Of a DNA stretch of 64,000 nucleotides, positions 23,491 to 35,734 are shown piece by piece. The stretch is from Anaspis maculata (lineage: Eukaryota; Arthropoda; Insecta; Coleoptera; Scraptiidae). Within the stretch, counting starts at the first letter, position 1, and the number at the start of each line of letters is the position of its first letter. Location of the stretch: positions 98,486,836-98,550,835 of the forward strand of contig OX421962.1 in assembly GCA_949128115.1 (NCBI GenBank). The letters run 5' to 3'. Both the position numbers and the translations under genes were made by a program. The notes under the pieces were generated by a model that made no database searches, had not been told where the DNA came from, and was given only the letters and a program-made list of their open reading frames with translations.

Positions 23491-25840
23491 TTAATTTCTC
23501 TAAAGTGTTGCCTAGTTACCTTTAAAGGACTAGTCCGCTAAAGACACATTTTGCGGACTCAAAACAATTCGCAAAATAACCAATTTGGAGAGCGTATACG
23601 AAAAATGTGTGTTATCGTACTTTAAAATACGTCGCTTACTCAAATCAAGCCTTTCCCTGCGGTTTTTGGCTTGACCCATGCCTGCCGTGATCAAAGACAT
23701 CATTAAGCATCCGGTACCAGGACTCGGCACACTTTTCAATTATCAGGCTGCATTCTGCAATTTTCCAGCCAAACAGTTCCGATAATGTATTTATTAATTA
23801 TTTTTAACTGGGGAATACCGTTGAAAGTCGCGAAATTTTTGCCGAGCCATATTAAATTTCGCAAGAGTGACAAAAAGGGGGAGGAAGCGATAAAACTCGA
23901 ATCGCTTTACATAATCGCAGTCCGATTATTCGATCCATTGTTTTGCGATGCCGCAGCATCGAATCAGAAATTCCAATTAAATCCCAACAAAAGGAATAAT
24001 AGGGTCCTGAATTTCCGTCTGACTACACACGCAAGACACCGGGGAACAATGAATCTTTTTCACTTCGCCTTATGGCATAAAGGGCTTGAAGAACTGAAAA
24101 GCGGAAAATGCAACTATATAAGTTTACAATATAACAGATAAGAATGTAAATCGCAAAATTTGGCCGCCGGTGCCATATTTTTGCCCTCTACTCTGTAGCA
24201 GGTATATTATATTATCCGGCGCGCACAAATTTAGTGTCGTAAACTACAACGATCTAAACATAAAATAAATTCCCATAACGTCACTCGGATGGAAATGTGG
24301 ATCGATTGGAAATGAATCATAAAATTCTGAATGGATTGCCATTATCCCTCCGGGTGATCACGTTTTCCCAGGAATGAAAAGTGCCATGAAGACTCCGTTT
24401 CAACGCTTTCGAATTTCTGAAGCAGATGGTTGGCATGCGTAAAAAAATACGCGGTCGTAAAAATGCTCGTAGTCGTATTAAATTTTAATCCTGAGACGAT
24501 CTCAGTTATCTTCTTGAAGTCTTCGATAAGCCCATGCCACATAGGCAACCCCTAACTTTCGCTTTTTGAGTTGAAACGTGTTGAAATTGACGTTTTTTCC
24601 CGCTCTTTCCGCGACTGCTTGTAAGGTTCAAAGTTCAATTACTCTATTGCATCTCTTCCTGTTCATTTATAATTGACTATTCTACACAACATACTTTTCA
24701 CCAATCAATGCGCATGTTGAAACTAGTGAAAGTTGGACTAATGAAATCAGTTTTATAGCGAGAAGACACGACCTTAGTGTTTTATTGCTGTAAAACTGTG
24801 CCTTTTTTCTACAATTTGCAAGGGATCGCACTTTTGCGACTAGTTTGGAAAAAATTCACTGTAATTCGCACGAGGAAAAAATTGTTGGTTGCCTAGGTGG
24901 ATGGCCATAAATCGACAAGGAGAAACGTCAACATTGAGATATTAGGTGAAGACGGTCGGGGTGTTCCAAGTTCTGGGCCGGGCATTTGTGATTACAGGTT
25001 GGTTTTATTTGGATTTCTTTGCTGATTTTATTCGTCAAGGTGTTGCCTGCTTGACACGTGAATTTTTTGCTCGGTCCATAATGCATGTACCACTTTTGCG
25101 AATTTCAAGTAGGTTTTCCTGATCGCGGCGAGCGCCATCGTGAATTGCGACGTAAACAAGGAAAATGTAGGATTTGAGGGCGACAGTGTCATGGAGGGGA
25201 CCTGAAGCCGCACATTTTACAGTGACGATTCCACCACCATTCCCTTCCTTATGCAATTTCGAGTCGATGTAGGTACGGAAGAATGCGATTCACTTACGTT
25301 AACTATTCCATTTTTGCACTTAGACATCGTCAGTTTCCTTACTCGTCGCCAGTCCGTTCTCGCTGTTCTCAAGTTGTATTGTTGGTTGCCTATCAACTAC
25401 CTATTTTTCGCGACTTTCTTCCTTTCAACAGTTGTGAATGAAACGTCAGTGGGCAATGTTCAAGTGCGAAAATGGAATAGTGAACGTGAGCAAATCGCAT
25501 TCTACCGTATCTAAACCGACTAAAAATTAAAACAGTATACATACTCTTGGCAGTGATTGCTTCATTCCTGCTGCTGCTGTAATGAAGCACTTCCCGCCTC
25601 GGTATGTAATATGTATACAGAGTGATTCATGAGTGACCTTACATAGGCTGATGGGAGATAGAGGACTTCGAGGCGAGTCAGGATCCACTGAAGAAATTTT
25701 CTTTTATCCATTGGTGACGATGATACAGGGTGTTTTGTGTGTTCCGTATGAGACTTTGATAAGCGATATTTCTGAAACGGCTAGAGATATTTTCTTAAAA
25801 TTCACCAGTAATATTTCTCTATTAGAACTTACCCTGAAGC
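23491..25840. other. No gene recognised
   Basis: Open frames such as 23785-24141 (plus) lack recognisable motifs. Two transposon-terminus-like strings, TATACAGAGTGATTCA near 25614 and TACAGGGTGTTTTGTG near 25724, resemble termini of the TACAGGGTG-type foldbacks seen elsewhere in the window, but no matching right ends were found. Confidence 0.4.
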
Positions 25841-26566
25841 CATACTGGGTAAGTCAAAATCCAGGGCCGGGATTAAAAAAATGTGCCCCCTTTTTATTTG
25901 ATCAAAAAGTATATTTTCTGACCGCTTTTTTAAAAAACTGCTATCGGATTCAAAAAGCTAAGGAAAAATGCTCCAAGAATCACTCTTCAATTTAGATGGC
26001 ACACCTGAACCGTTTCGACATAAAAATTGAAAGTAAAATTATGGGTAAGTTTCCATTTTTGTCCGGACATAATCGACTCATTGTTTGATTGAATTCATTC
26101 AAATTCATTTTTGAGCTTGTCTCTGTGGAATAGAAGGGCTTGGTAGGAAGAAAAATTCCATAGCCGAAGATTTTTTTTGACAATCAAATCGAGTCAAATT
26201 TTGGTTTCACTCTCGATTTTGTCTTAAAAAAAAATTGTCGGCTCTGGAATTTTGTCTTTTAACCAAGCTCTTCTATTCAACAGAGACCAGCCAAAAAATG
26301 AATTTGGATGAATTCAGTCAAACAATGAGTCGATTATGTCCGGTCAAAAATGGGAACTCACCCACAAATTTTACTTTTAATTTTATTGTCGAAACGGTTT
26401 AGGTGTGTCATCTAAATTGAAGAGTGATTCTTGAAGCATTTTTCCTTAGCTTTTTGAATCCGATAGCAGTTTTTTAGAAAAGCGGTCAGAAAATGTGTTT
26501 TTTGATGAAACAAAAAAGGGGCACCTTTTTTCTAGCCCGGCCCTGGATTTTGACTTAGCCGGTATG
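25841..26566. mobile_element. Foldback element, about 0.73 kb
   Basis: The left arm from CATACTGGGTAAGTCAAAA is matched by the right arm ending TTTTGACTTAGCCGGTATG. The arms pair through CCAGGGCCGGG, GAATCACTCTTCAATTTAGA and AATCGACTCATTGTTTG, with the axis near 26204. The two arms differ by small substitutions and indels. Non-coding. Confidence 0.85.
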
Positions 26567-26905
26567 GTCCCTCTTGCAAAACTAGGATGGAACAATCCAT
26601 TTCGATTTAGCTTCAAACTATAGAACGCATTCCTCCAAACTCTTTCAGTATGAATTGATAGCATTTTTGGTAACAGATTTTCTTCAATCGGGTTTGAGCA
26701 AGGAAGTGATCTTGCCGTTTTTGCCTTTTCCACAAAAATCGAAGCAAACTTTTTGTTCAACTGTTAGCCAAAAGGACACCACTTGGCTGATGATAATGAA
26801 ATTTAGTGACCGGCTTCACAAAAGAATTTGGATTATATTATAATATTACAAACATGTCATAGATTCAAAGTTCCATTTGGTCATGACTGTCACATCGCCG
26901 TAATA

Positions 26906-28992
26906 GCCCAGGCATTTTAGATCAAAATTGACCAAAACCTGGAAAAAAATAACGTAAGCCTGAAAATTGGTAGAACGCTTCCACTTTAACCCCTTAACCA
27001 CATACTGAAAGTCCTAAAAAATCCTATGTCCGCTTCATCAGTTTTTGGCGGCAAAAAGGTGTAAGTGACAATAATTTAGAAACTATCTATTAGAATACGC
27101 GATGAAGCTTCGATGCAGCTGAAAATTGCTGAAAATGATCTCCTCGGCCAGTCGAATAACATATTGAGAGTCCTAAGAAATCCTAGGATATCCGCTTCAT
27201 CGTTTTGTAGCGGCAAAAAGGTATAAGTGACATTGCTTTGCAAACTAATAATTAAATCACGCGTTGAAGTTTCAATACAGCTGGAAATTGCTGAAAATGG
27301 TCTCCTCGGCCAATTGAACAACATGTTGAAAGTCCTAAGAAATCCTATGTTCACTTTATACTTTTTTTCCAGCGGCAAAATAGTATAATTGACAATGTTT
27401 TAAAAACTGTTCAATTAAACACGCGGTCAAGTCTTAATACAGCTGAAAATTGCCAAATATGGTCTTCTCGGTCAGCTTAACAACATATTGAAAGTCCTGA
27501 AAAATACTATGTCCACTTCATCGGTTTTCGGCAGCAAAAAGGTTCAAGTGACATTATTTTGGATTCTATTTATTAAAACATGAGTTGAAGTTTCAGCACG
27601 GCTGGAAGTTGCTGAAAAATAGTATCCTTTGTTAGTTGAATAACATACTAAAAGTCCTGAGGAATCCCATGCCCGCTTCATGTTTTGTGACGGCAAAAAT
27701 GTATAAGTAACATTATATTGAAAACTATTTTTTTGAAATACGGGTAAGTTTCAGTACAGCTGAAAATTGCTAAAAATGGTCTCTTTTGTTAGTCGACTGT
27801 ACTAGTCCGATTAGACTATTTCCAGCAACTTTCAACTATATTGCAGCTTCAACACATATTTTGAACAACAGTTTCAAGAAATGATCTGATACCTTTTTTC
27901 CGCCAAAAGACCATGAAGCGGACATTGAATTTCTTGGGACTTTCAGTATGTTGTTCACATGATCGAGGAAACCAGTTCCAGAAATTTCCAGATGGACTGG
28001 AACTTCAACGCCTATTTCAATAAATAGTTAATAGTTTCCAAAACAATGACACTTATACCTTTTTTCCGCCAAAAAACAATGAAGTGAACAGGATTTCTCC
28101 TAGTATTTTTAGTGTGTTGTTCAACTGACCAAGGAGACCATTTTCAGCAATTTTTAGCTGTATCGAAACTTCAACCCGTATTTTAATAAATAGTAACAAA
28201 ATAAAATTTCACTTATACCTTTCTGCCACCAGAAACTGAAGAAGTGGAGAGAAGATTTTTTAGGACTTTCGATATGTTGTTCAACTAATCAAGGAGACCA
28301 TTTTCAGCAATTTTCAGCTGTATCGAAACTTGACAGCCTGTTTGATTGAACAGTTTCCAAAACAATGTCACTTACACCTTTTTGGCGCCAAAAAACAATA
28401 AAGAGGACATAGGATTTCTTAGGACTTTCAGTATGCTGCTCAACTGACCAAAGAGACTTGATACTTTCACCTGTATTAAAACTTCAACCCGTATTTTATT
28501 AAAAATAGTCACAAAAAAATGTCACTTATACATTTCTGCCGTCAAAAAACAATGAAACGGACATAGGATTCTTGAGGACTTCCAGTATGTTGCTCAACAG
28601 ACAAAGGAGACCAGTTTCAGCAATTTTCAGGTGTACTGAAACTCCAACTCGTATTTTAATAAATAGTTTCCAAAATAATGTCATTTGAACCTTTTTGCCG
28701 CCAAAAACCAATGAAGCGGAGAGAGGATTTTTTGGGACTGTCAATATGTTGTTCAACTAATCTGAAAGATCATTTTTGGGAGTTTTCAGCTGTATTGAAA
28801 CTTCAATGCGTATTTTAATAAATAGTTAATAAAATAATGTCACTTATACCTTTTTGCCGCCAAAAACCGATGAAGCGGACATAGGATTTCTTAGGACTTT
28901 TGGTATGTGGTTAAGGGGTTGGAGTGGAAGCGTTCCACCAATTTTCAGACTTACATTATTTTTTTCCAGGTCAAAACCTAAAATGCCTGGGC
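26906..28992. mobile_element. FB/Galileo-like foldback with tandem ~160 bp units in both arms, TA-GCCCAGGC ends
   Basis: The ends are GCCCAGGCATTTTA and its complement, flanked by TA (26904-26905, 28993-28994). Just inside, both ends carry GAACGCTTCCACT and AACCCCTTAACCACATAC. The left arm then has about five direct units starting near 27001, 27157, 27318, 27480 and 27641. Each holds AAAGTCCTAAGAAATCC, GCGGCAAAAAGGTATAAGTG and CAGCTGAAAATTGCTGAAAA. The right arm has about seven of the same units in opposite orientation (near 27912, 28077, 28244, 28398, 28549, 28710 and 28868). Arms made of tandem repeats are the architecture of Drosophila FB and Galileo elements. The unequal unit number fits slippage or unequal exchange. 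No ORF resembling a transposase is present. Confidence 0.9.
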
Positions 28993-28994
28993 TA

Positions 28995-31900
28995 TAAGTG
29001 GAGAGAAATCAAGAAAAACGAACTTGATAACGTTTCTTCGGCGAAGAGGTCATTGGCGCAATTCAGGACCTAGTTTTCTATTATAAAGCGATCGTGTGTG
29101 TCCAACAAAGTCGTCACCTGTTATTTCTTCAACAATTCCACGAAGAGTAATTTGAAGATGGTGCTCACGATAGAAAAAAAGCTGAAGATCTTAGTTTCAA
29201 ATCTAGCAGGCTTCATCGATGTCTCCACATCGCGTTCTATTAAAAACGTGATTGTTTGTCGGAATATCAAGTTGCAGCTCAATATCTCCAAAAACAACTG
29301 ATTTATTGGAGTAAGAAAAAAAATTAAGAAGTTTCACTTTTCCCAGCGTAATTCGGTAACGCCTCAAGATATTCCAAAACTGTTTGCAGCATCTTCATAA
29401 GCATGAAATCCGTCATCAATATCTTGATTCACGTACATCCACCAGTTATCGTAAAAGATTTACGATTCCTCAACAAATGTTTTCTACTTCACCCTGTATA
29501 AAGTGTCTGCACGATTTGCGCCGATGTCCCTACATCCAGATTGATCCAGGGTGGTCTCAGCAACAGGCATGCTAGGTGACAATGCTTGGTATAAAAGTGC
29601 AAGGTACCCCTAATTTTTGTCCCTTAACATCCGGACTAATTTTAGATTTGACAATTTAAAACCTACTCTAACTTTCGGTTGAATTAGCCAAGTACCTAGT
29701 TCTTTTTTATGTCAGAATACCACTACATAAACTCAACTGGATCCGACCTGATCGCACCTGCCATTCTACCTGGCTTCTACTCTAGTTATACTACTTTGCT
29801 CTGTAAGTACCTTTTGAACCGAGTTGTTTAACTTCCTTCCAAATGTAAAGTAGACGCCTATATCATGTTTGAACTAGTAATATCTACACGGAAGCTATAA
29901 CATAATCATAATATCATGCCAAGCCAACGCAATTAATGTTCTAGCACCTCACAGCGCCGCACAGTGCAGTTCACATCTCCCTCGAAAATTGAGTTTTGAA
30001 TTGACACAGTGCTTGTCGAGTGACAGGCTATTGCACTTCCTCTCTTTAACAGCGTACCAGCTATCTATGCCGTGTAGGGAATAAGCCATCATGCATTCGT
30101 AATTACCAGGAATCGCTTTGGATATCTACATTCGCTTTGTAGAGGTTCCTATGCCAGACCCATCCATCATTCAAGTTGAACTGGAATATTGTCTGCTAAG
30201 CCTTTTTAATTAGCCAAAATGTCTATTTACGGAAGCAACTTCAGAAGTTGGGAGTTACGTACACGCGCTCGAGGACCCAGTAAATGTTACGTACACGTAA
30301 GTATACAAAGGTAGAAACTGCAAGCTGGCTGTGTGTTGCAGTAAAGAGCGCACTAATTTTGAGCAGTGAAGTGCCCACCTGACGGTTCTATCCCTGAAGG
30401 CCGTCCTGGCTGGCAATAAACCGCATTTTCATCGTATCCTCTTTTGCAACATCCAGTCTCTCCGGTGTGTGTGGGTGAGCATACAAAATCCAATACGGAC
30501 GTTCGCATCACGTTTGATAATAAATGAACGCTTGTTTACACAACAGCGATTTATAAATTACTGCGGAAGAGCGTGGGTCTTATGCGCCAGTAGTGGTAGG
30601 TAGGTAGTGCGCGGGGATTTTGCTTGGGCCGTGTATTAAAGCCGGAAAGGAAACGTAAATTACGCGAAATTTTGCACGAGTTTTCTATTGTCAATTCAAG
30701 CTGTTTACACTGAACCTGACGTAATGGCACAACACACCTGTTGGAGAGGGTGGAAAAGTTGTTCATGGAATAGGGAAGCGCGAGAGAATATGGAACTCGT
30801 TCTATTGGGTGCGTGGTAATTTTCTTCAAAGGAACGCGCAGGCTTTTCTCTTGGTAAATAGAACGACGTCAGCTTGCTTGCGTGCTAAACTATTGATATG
30901 AAACAGAAAATTAGGTGTAGGGTATGTAAGGCATTGACTTGTTGCCGACATGCAGACCGTGAAATAAACTGACGAAAGCAAAAGCTTCCAGTTCGTCAGG
31001 CTTTGATGAACGCTTATACATTTTTTCAATATTGAAAATATATTTCTTACATAAGGTAGTAATCAGGGCAGGGATGACTGAGAAGAGGTCGTGGAAGCTT
31101 ACCTGGAACAGAAAATTGAATATGAAACATCTTTCTCTTGAACTCAAAAATAGCTACTTCTAAAAGTTTTGTAGGTGCTTACAGTGGTAGTGAACTTGAT
31201 AAACCTGTAGGGGCAATACTTACGTGGGGAGTTACAACTCAAATCAAATTAGCGACAGTGGAAATCTCGCTAATTGATCCAGGAGTATCTCTAGTTAGAC
31301 GAGTCATTTGGATAAGTAAATGTTTGATTCAATTTTCAATCTCTAGAATATGCACATGTTATCACGGTCCCTAGGACACCGCATAACGTGATTGTTAACC
31401 TCAAATAAAGCTAAATCGTGCAGGAATATATAGGGTCTCCTTGTGGCTCCTGCAGAATTTCAAATAGCCTTTTGTCCACTTCATTTTGATGTAATTTGCT
31501 GAGTCTAAATATAATAAAATCATTATTTTAGGGAAGCTTCATTATTGTGATTGAGACAACTCCCGAGACAACTCCAGACATTTATCAGGCAGCTATAGAC
31601 GACAGGCAGAGGGTGTGAACCAGTGGTCGTTACGCTAATTAGCTATATTACATTTAGGTATTTCAATAACGTCTGGCAAAGGGTGCTGTCAGGGTGTTGT
31701 GCTCGGAGAAAACATCCAGACGCCAGTCGGCTTCAGTGTATCGTTGAATTCAGTAGGCTTCACCTGACTTCGGCTACTAATATTTCGCCCACTCCTGATT
31801 ATCCCGATTAATATGACTCTGGTTGTGTGGGAGCCGAACGAAATTCCCGTTGTTTTTGCAAAAAGTTGCGTGGGTGTGGGTGATTAGGAGCTGTGGGAAG

Positions 31901-32240
31901 CCTCGTCGGCGTCGCCTGAAAGCTATATAGCCACTGATAACGCGGTGACATTGTGCTAAAGGCTTCTCTGAAGTCCAGAAGAGTAAAAGTTCACCCCGCC
32001 ATATGATAGCGTTTTAAGGAATTTCTTCACGTTGCCTTTAAAGAACTAGACAGAAATCACATCACATCAACTCCTTATAAGACCACCACAATACTTTGTT
32101 TTTCCCAGTTCGTAACAGTTTTGAGCTGACCATTGAATGTCGGTTGGCTAAATGAATGAATCACCCTCATAATGGTGTGATTCTGTGAAGAAATGTTATG
32201 AATAACATTATGCTGTGTAGCCCTGTCTCAACAATTGATG
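28995..32240. other. No gene recognised
   Basis: Unassigned. A TTCACCCTGTATAAAGTG string near 29491 resembles an isolated right end of a TACAGGGTG-type element. Open frames on the minus strand at 30551-31147 and on the plus strand at 31138-31374 show no family motif. Confidence 0.4.
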
Positions 32241-32902
32241 AATAGGGTAGTGACCGATTTTTTTTTATTTTTTTTTTTAAAGTTCACTTCTTGATAAGTG
32301 ACGCTATAGAGTTGACAGATTTTTTTTCGTAAGTTTTCTTGGTAAAAAAAAATCATGAAAGTTTTTGATCATTTCAAATTTGGCGCGATGACGTCACAAT
32401 CTTTCATAGGCGAAGAAGCAGGCTTGACAACACTACAGAACTTACTACAAAAAGCACTAGCGTCAACCCGTCAACGCTCGTAACAGCTGATTGTTATATT
32501 GTTAATAACGCTTTGTGTATCTGTGCGGTGACTCGTGTTGTTTTGTTGTTTTGCTTAAAAATATGGAAAGTTGGTAAAATCTTTCATGATTTATGAATAT
32601 TTCAAAACTACATCAGACTTCAATGGTTATGTTATGCTGGCAAACGTCAACGTCAACACTGACACACAGGCAACGGAGGTGGGGTCATCCCCACCACTGT
32701 CAAAAGATTAAAACGTCACAGCCCGCCTTACAGCTCGGTAGATTTGAAATCGTTCGCAAAAGTAGCTACTTTCAAGGCAGATTTTGAGACACTTGGAACT
32801 TTTTTTTCTTCGAATTTTCACGAAACGTAGTCTTGTTATTAAGGCTCTACATTCGATTAGTATGATTTTTTTTTATTTTTCGATGGTGGTCACTACCCTA
32901 TT
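32241..32902. mobile_element. TIR DNA element, 0.66 kb, ends AATAGGGTAGTGACC
   Basis: The 15-bp terminal sequence AATAGGGTAGTGACC at 32241 is exactly reverse-complemented at 32888-32902. T-rich tracts sit just inside both ends. The interior (including TGACGTCA near 32390) is non-palindromic and has no transposase-like ORF. Superfamily not assigned; the flanks show no clear duplication. Confidence 0.7.
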
Positions 32903-33024
32903 GTGTGAGTCGTTGTGATATCGAACTCTCTTGACCGGCGAAGGAAACGTACCGAGGGCTGTGCCTTAGCGAATATATTGCTGGGCCACGAAAACAGAGT
33001 TGATATGCCACTAACGCGTCATTA

Positions 33025-33172
33025 ACCTCCGGTTCCACCAAACCTTTATCAACGAATTAATTTTATCATCTTTATTACTCTAAGTAACTAGCCCTGCTAT
33101 TGGCTGATGCATAGCAACTATCAGCGTGATAAAGTTAATCCGCTCGTAAAGCTTTAGTGGAACTGGCTGTTG
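33025..33172. mobile_element. PIF/Harbinger-like MITE, copy 2
   Basis: Clearly related to 22641-22785: it shares GGTTCCACCAAAC, CTATTGGCTGRTGCATAGC and AACTATCAGCGTGAT. TTA precedes the left end (33022-33024). The right end is more diverged, and its TTA is not recognisable. Same orientation as copy 1. Confidence 0.65.
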
Positions 33173-33680
33173 ATGGACAAAGAATAAACTACGATATACT
33201 CAGATGTAAGGGGGCTTTCCAAGTGGATCTTATTCAACTGCGGCAGCTTTCTATTCGGACGTGTGGGTTTTTGAAGAGACTAAAGTAGAATCCGCAACAT
33301 CATGTTCCTTCTCTCATCCTACCATGGAAAGCGTCTACTCGAAGTTACTTTTGACCAAGACAAGTTGTCAAGAGTTTACTTGCCAATAAATTGTTCGTTA
33401 TCACCTATTAAAAAAAAACATTCCTTCCAGGGTCAAGTTAAGTCACGTGCCCGGTTCATTGACAACCCATACCTATTAGTCTACCTCTGGAGAGATTAAA
33501 GGAGGTATCGAAAGATCGAGAGCTATTAATCGATTTTGGATCAAAAAATAATAACTAATAACCGTAGTAAAGGCGCGAAATCATAGCACTAATTGCAGAC
33601 ATGAAAGCCAATCTTTCAACTCAAAAATCTATCATGTGACATATATTAGACTTACACGTTCGGTATCGGTTCAATATAGA
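33173..33680. other. No gene recognised
   Basis: Unassigned sequence. A 65-codon open frame at 33302-33499 shows no motif. Confidence 0.4.
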
Positions 33681-33838
33681 TAATGAGGAGTTTGCGTACA
33701 CACGTACGTGAGACGTAACGTAACTTTCAACGTAAAAATTGGCGAGTTTGTTATCTGCAATTCATTAGTTACAGGGGAATTTTCACGTTCTACGTTGCGT
33801 TACGTCGTACGTTCAATGAAATCGCAAACTCCCTATTA
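33681..33838. mobile_element. Hairpin element rich in ACGT, about 158 bp
   Basis: The ends TAATGAGGAGTTTGCG and CGCAAACTCCCTATTA pair, and the arms continue with ACGTACG and ACGTAACG runs opposite TTACGTCGTACG and CGTTCTACG. The loop is about 50 bp. Looks like a MITE; unassigned family. Confidence 0.6.
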
Positions 33839-34269
33839 TGTAAGTTGTACGTTTGATGTCTATTTAATTAAGCTGAGCTTACCATTTTGCAATCATTGCA
33901 TATTTTCAATGAATCTCATTGTTTTTTTGTAATTTGATTTTGAGGATAAAAACATTGAGTATTATAAAAAATATTTTTCATTTCATTTAGTAATAACTTT
34001 TTTGTGCTCTCCCGTCCAACAAAGATGGGCAAGACCCACAAAGCGCGCTCGGTAAGACCAAAGTCCAACTGGGACGACCGGACTACCGTCCGCCAGGGCT
34101 ATTCTTCTCTGCGAAACCTGACCAGGGCTCTTCGCCTGAAAGGACTTTGGAACGTCTTGTAATATTTTATGATTTTTTTGTATCGATTGTAGTGATTGTA
34201 CCCTAATTGTGACAATAAGAGCAATAGTTTTTGTGCCTTTGCCGTTCAATTAGCAGCGGAACCCGGCAG
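33839..34269. other. No gene recognised
   Basis: Unassigned. An 88-codon minus-strand frame (33983-34249) lacks motifs. Confidence 0.4.
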
Positions 34270-34550
34270 CTGATTGCACCGGCACTGGTAGTAGCACGGT
34301 CGCTTTCAAAAGCGAAGGTTCCGAGTTCAAATCCACACTGGGCCAGATGGACATTTTCACGCGTCCCTTAGTACTGAGGCATCTACCATTGTGCGGTGAT
34401 GACCTGGGAAAACGGATGAAACAAGAAAGGCATCGAAACAAAACCCCACTGATGGATCCCCCACCGATCCAAAGATGTGAATCTTACAGTACTTCGTTGT
34501 TATCGTCATCATTGTTATCGTTGCAGAAAAACCCCGATGGTAAAAACCTG
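34270..34550 (+). mobile_element. tRNA-derived SINE-like sequence
   Basis: A box-A-like string TGGTAGTAGCACGGTCGC (34286-34303) is followed by a short hairpin TCGCTTTCAAAAGCGA (anticodon-arm-like). Then comes a box-B-like GAGTTCAAATCC (34323-34334), at the spacing expected of a tRNA-type pol III promoter. A unique ~170 bp body follows, then a simple-repeat tail of TTRTTATCGTCATCATTG type (34496-34524), as in many insect SINEs. Acceptor and T-stem pairing are poor, so this is not a functional tRNA. Confidence 0.45.
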
Positions 34551-34632
34551 GCAATAACCTAGCTGTTTATGCAGGGCAAGAAAAAGAAGCAGCGGTCAAG
34601 TCCATTTCCCTGTCTTAGGCTGAAAACAATGC

Positions 34633-34817
34633 GTGCTTTCCACCTAGCCTCAAGTTCGATACACCTGCCATTTACGCATGTGCGGGTTCCAAACGGTGCT
34701 TTCCATCTACGTGTTTTTACTCGGTTCTGCGCCGTTCATTGGATCACGTAAAATTTTGTGCCACACCATGGAACATGTGCCGTCTGGTGGTATTTGTACC
34801 GTCTAGGTGGAAAGCAC
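34633..34817. mobile_element. Small TIR element, ends GTGCTTTCCACCTAG
   Basis: GTGCTTTCCACCTAG at 34633-34647 is exactly reverse-complemented at 34803-34817. A third near-copy (GGTGCTTTCCATCTACG) sits inside near 34697. About 185 bp, non-coding, MITE-like. Confidence 0.6.
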
Positions 34818-35302
34818 CCAGTGGCGCCCAAGACCCCTTGTAACGTCCGACTGCGTCTCATCTCAAGCAGTCGCGAAACTCAGGAACACTCCGTCTGCAG
34901 TGCTACCTGTTGCGCTTGACGTGACAGCCTCAAGAGCTTGAGGTATAGCAAAATCGCTACACATTCATCGAATAATGTACATTATTATCGACATGGCCAC
35001 CTCAATTAGAACAGCATTCTCTAAGAACACGTAATAGTAGGATCAGACTTACGTCTTTTGCTAGCTTCAACTAACCAGACCTCGTCGATCGCCGAGTGCA
35101 GTGTACGTTGAGCGCTTTCCATTTACCGACATGAATAAGTGAACGGTTCAGATTCTCACATGCAAAGGTGTTTTTTTTTGATGTGACAAGATAGAACTTT
35201 AATCGGCGATAGAAATGGTGCTTCAAAATATTTTGCCGCCATTTTTTCATCTAGGTGAATACTCACAAAGGCTTGTCATTGGTATCATGCACATATATCC
35301 CA
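34818..35302. other. No gene recognised
   Basis: Unassigned. GAGCGCTTTCCATTTACC near 35112 echoes the terminus of the preceding element. Confidence 0.35.
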
Positions 35303-35520
35303 TATCCCATACACTTTCAATTTTCAATAGAATGACTTTTTGGAGAAAAAATAAAGTGACAAGCTGGAGGGCTATGGCTACGGCTGATGGCACCTGCAAA
35401 ATTCTGGAGAGAAACCATCAGCGGCCATCGGCCGGAGTAGTCTCCCAGCGCTCCAGCTTGTCACTTTATTTTTGCTCCAAAAAGTCATTCTACTGAAAAT
35501 AGAGAGTGTATGGGATATAT
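35303..35520. mobile_element. Hairpin element, tandem copy 1
   Basis: Arms: ATATCCCATACACTTTC, AATGACTTTTTGGAG and AAATAAAGTGACAAGCTGGAG on the left are mirrored on the right (CTCCAGCTTGTCACTTTATTT, CCAAAAAGTCATT, GTGTATGGGATAT). The loop contains the imperfect pair GGCTGATGGC / CATCGGCC. Confidence 0.75.
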
Positions 35521-35540
35521 ATGCCGTTCACGTTATAAAT

Positions 35541-35734
35541 TCAGTGGAATGACTTTTTGGAGAAAAAATTAAGTGACAAGCTGGGGGGCTACGGCTAGGG
35601 CTGATGGCACCTGCAAAGTTTTGGTGCGAAACTATCAGTGGCCATCAGCCGTATCCTCCTAGCGTTCCAGCTTGTCACTTTAATTTTGCTTCAAACAGTC
35701 ATTCTATTGAAAATAAAAAGTGTACAGGATATAC
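35541..35734. mobile_element. Hairpin element, tandem copy 2
   Basis: A second copy of the same palindromic sequence lies immediately downstream in the same order (GGAATGACTTTTTGGAG ... AGTCATTCTATTG), separated by about 20 bp. The internal sequence is diverged from copy 1. Tandem insertion of identical hairpins, or local duplication, would both explain it. Confidence 0.7.

Noticed and set aside
25606..25745. Left terminus-like strings TATACAGAGTGATTCA and TACAGGGTGTTTTGTG
   Set aside because: No matching right terminus could be found at a reasonable distance, so no element was called.
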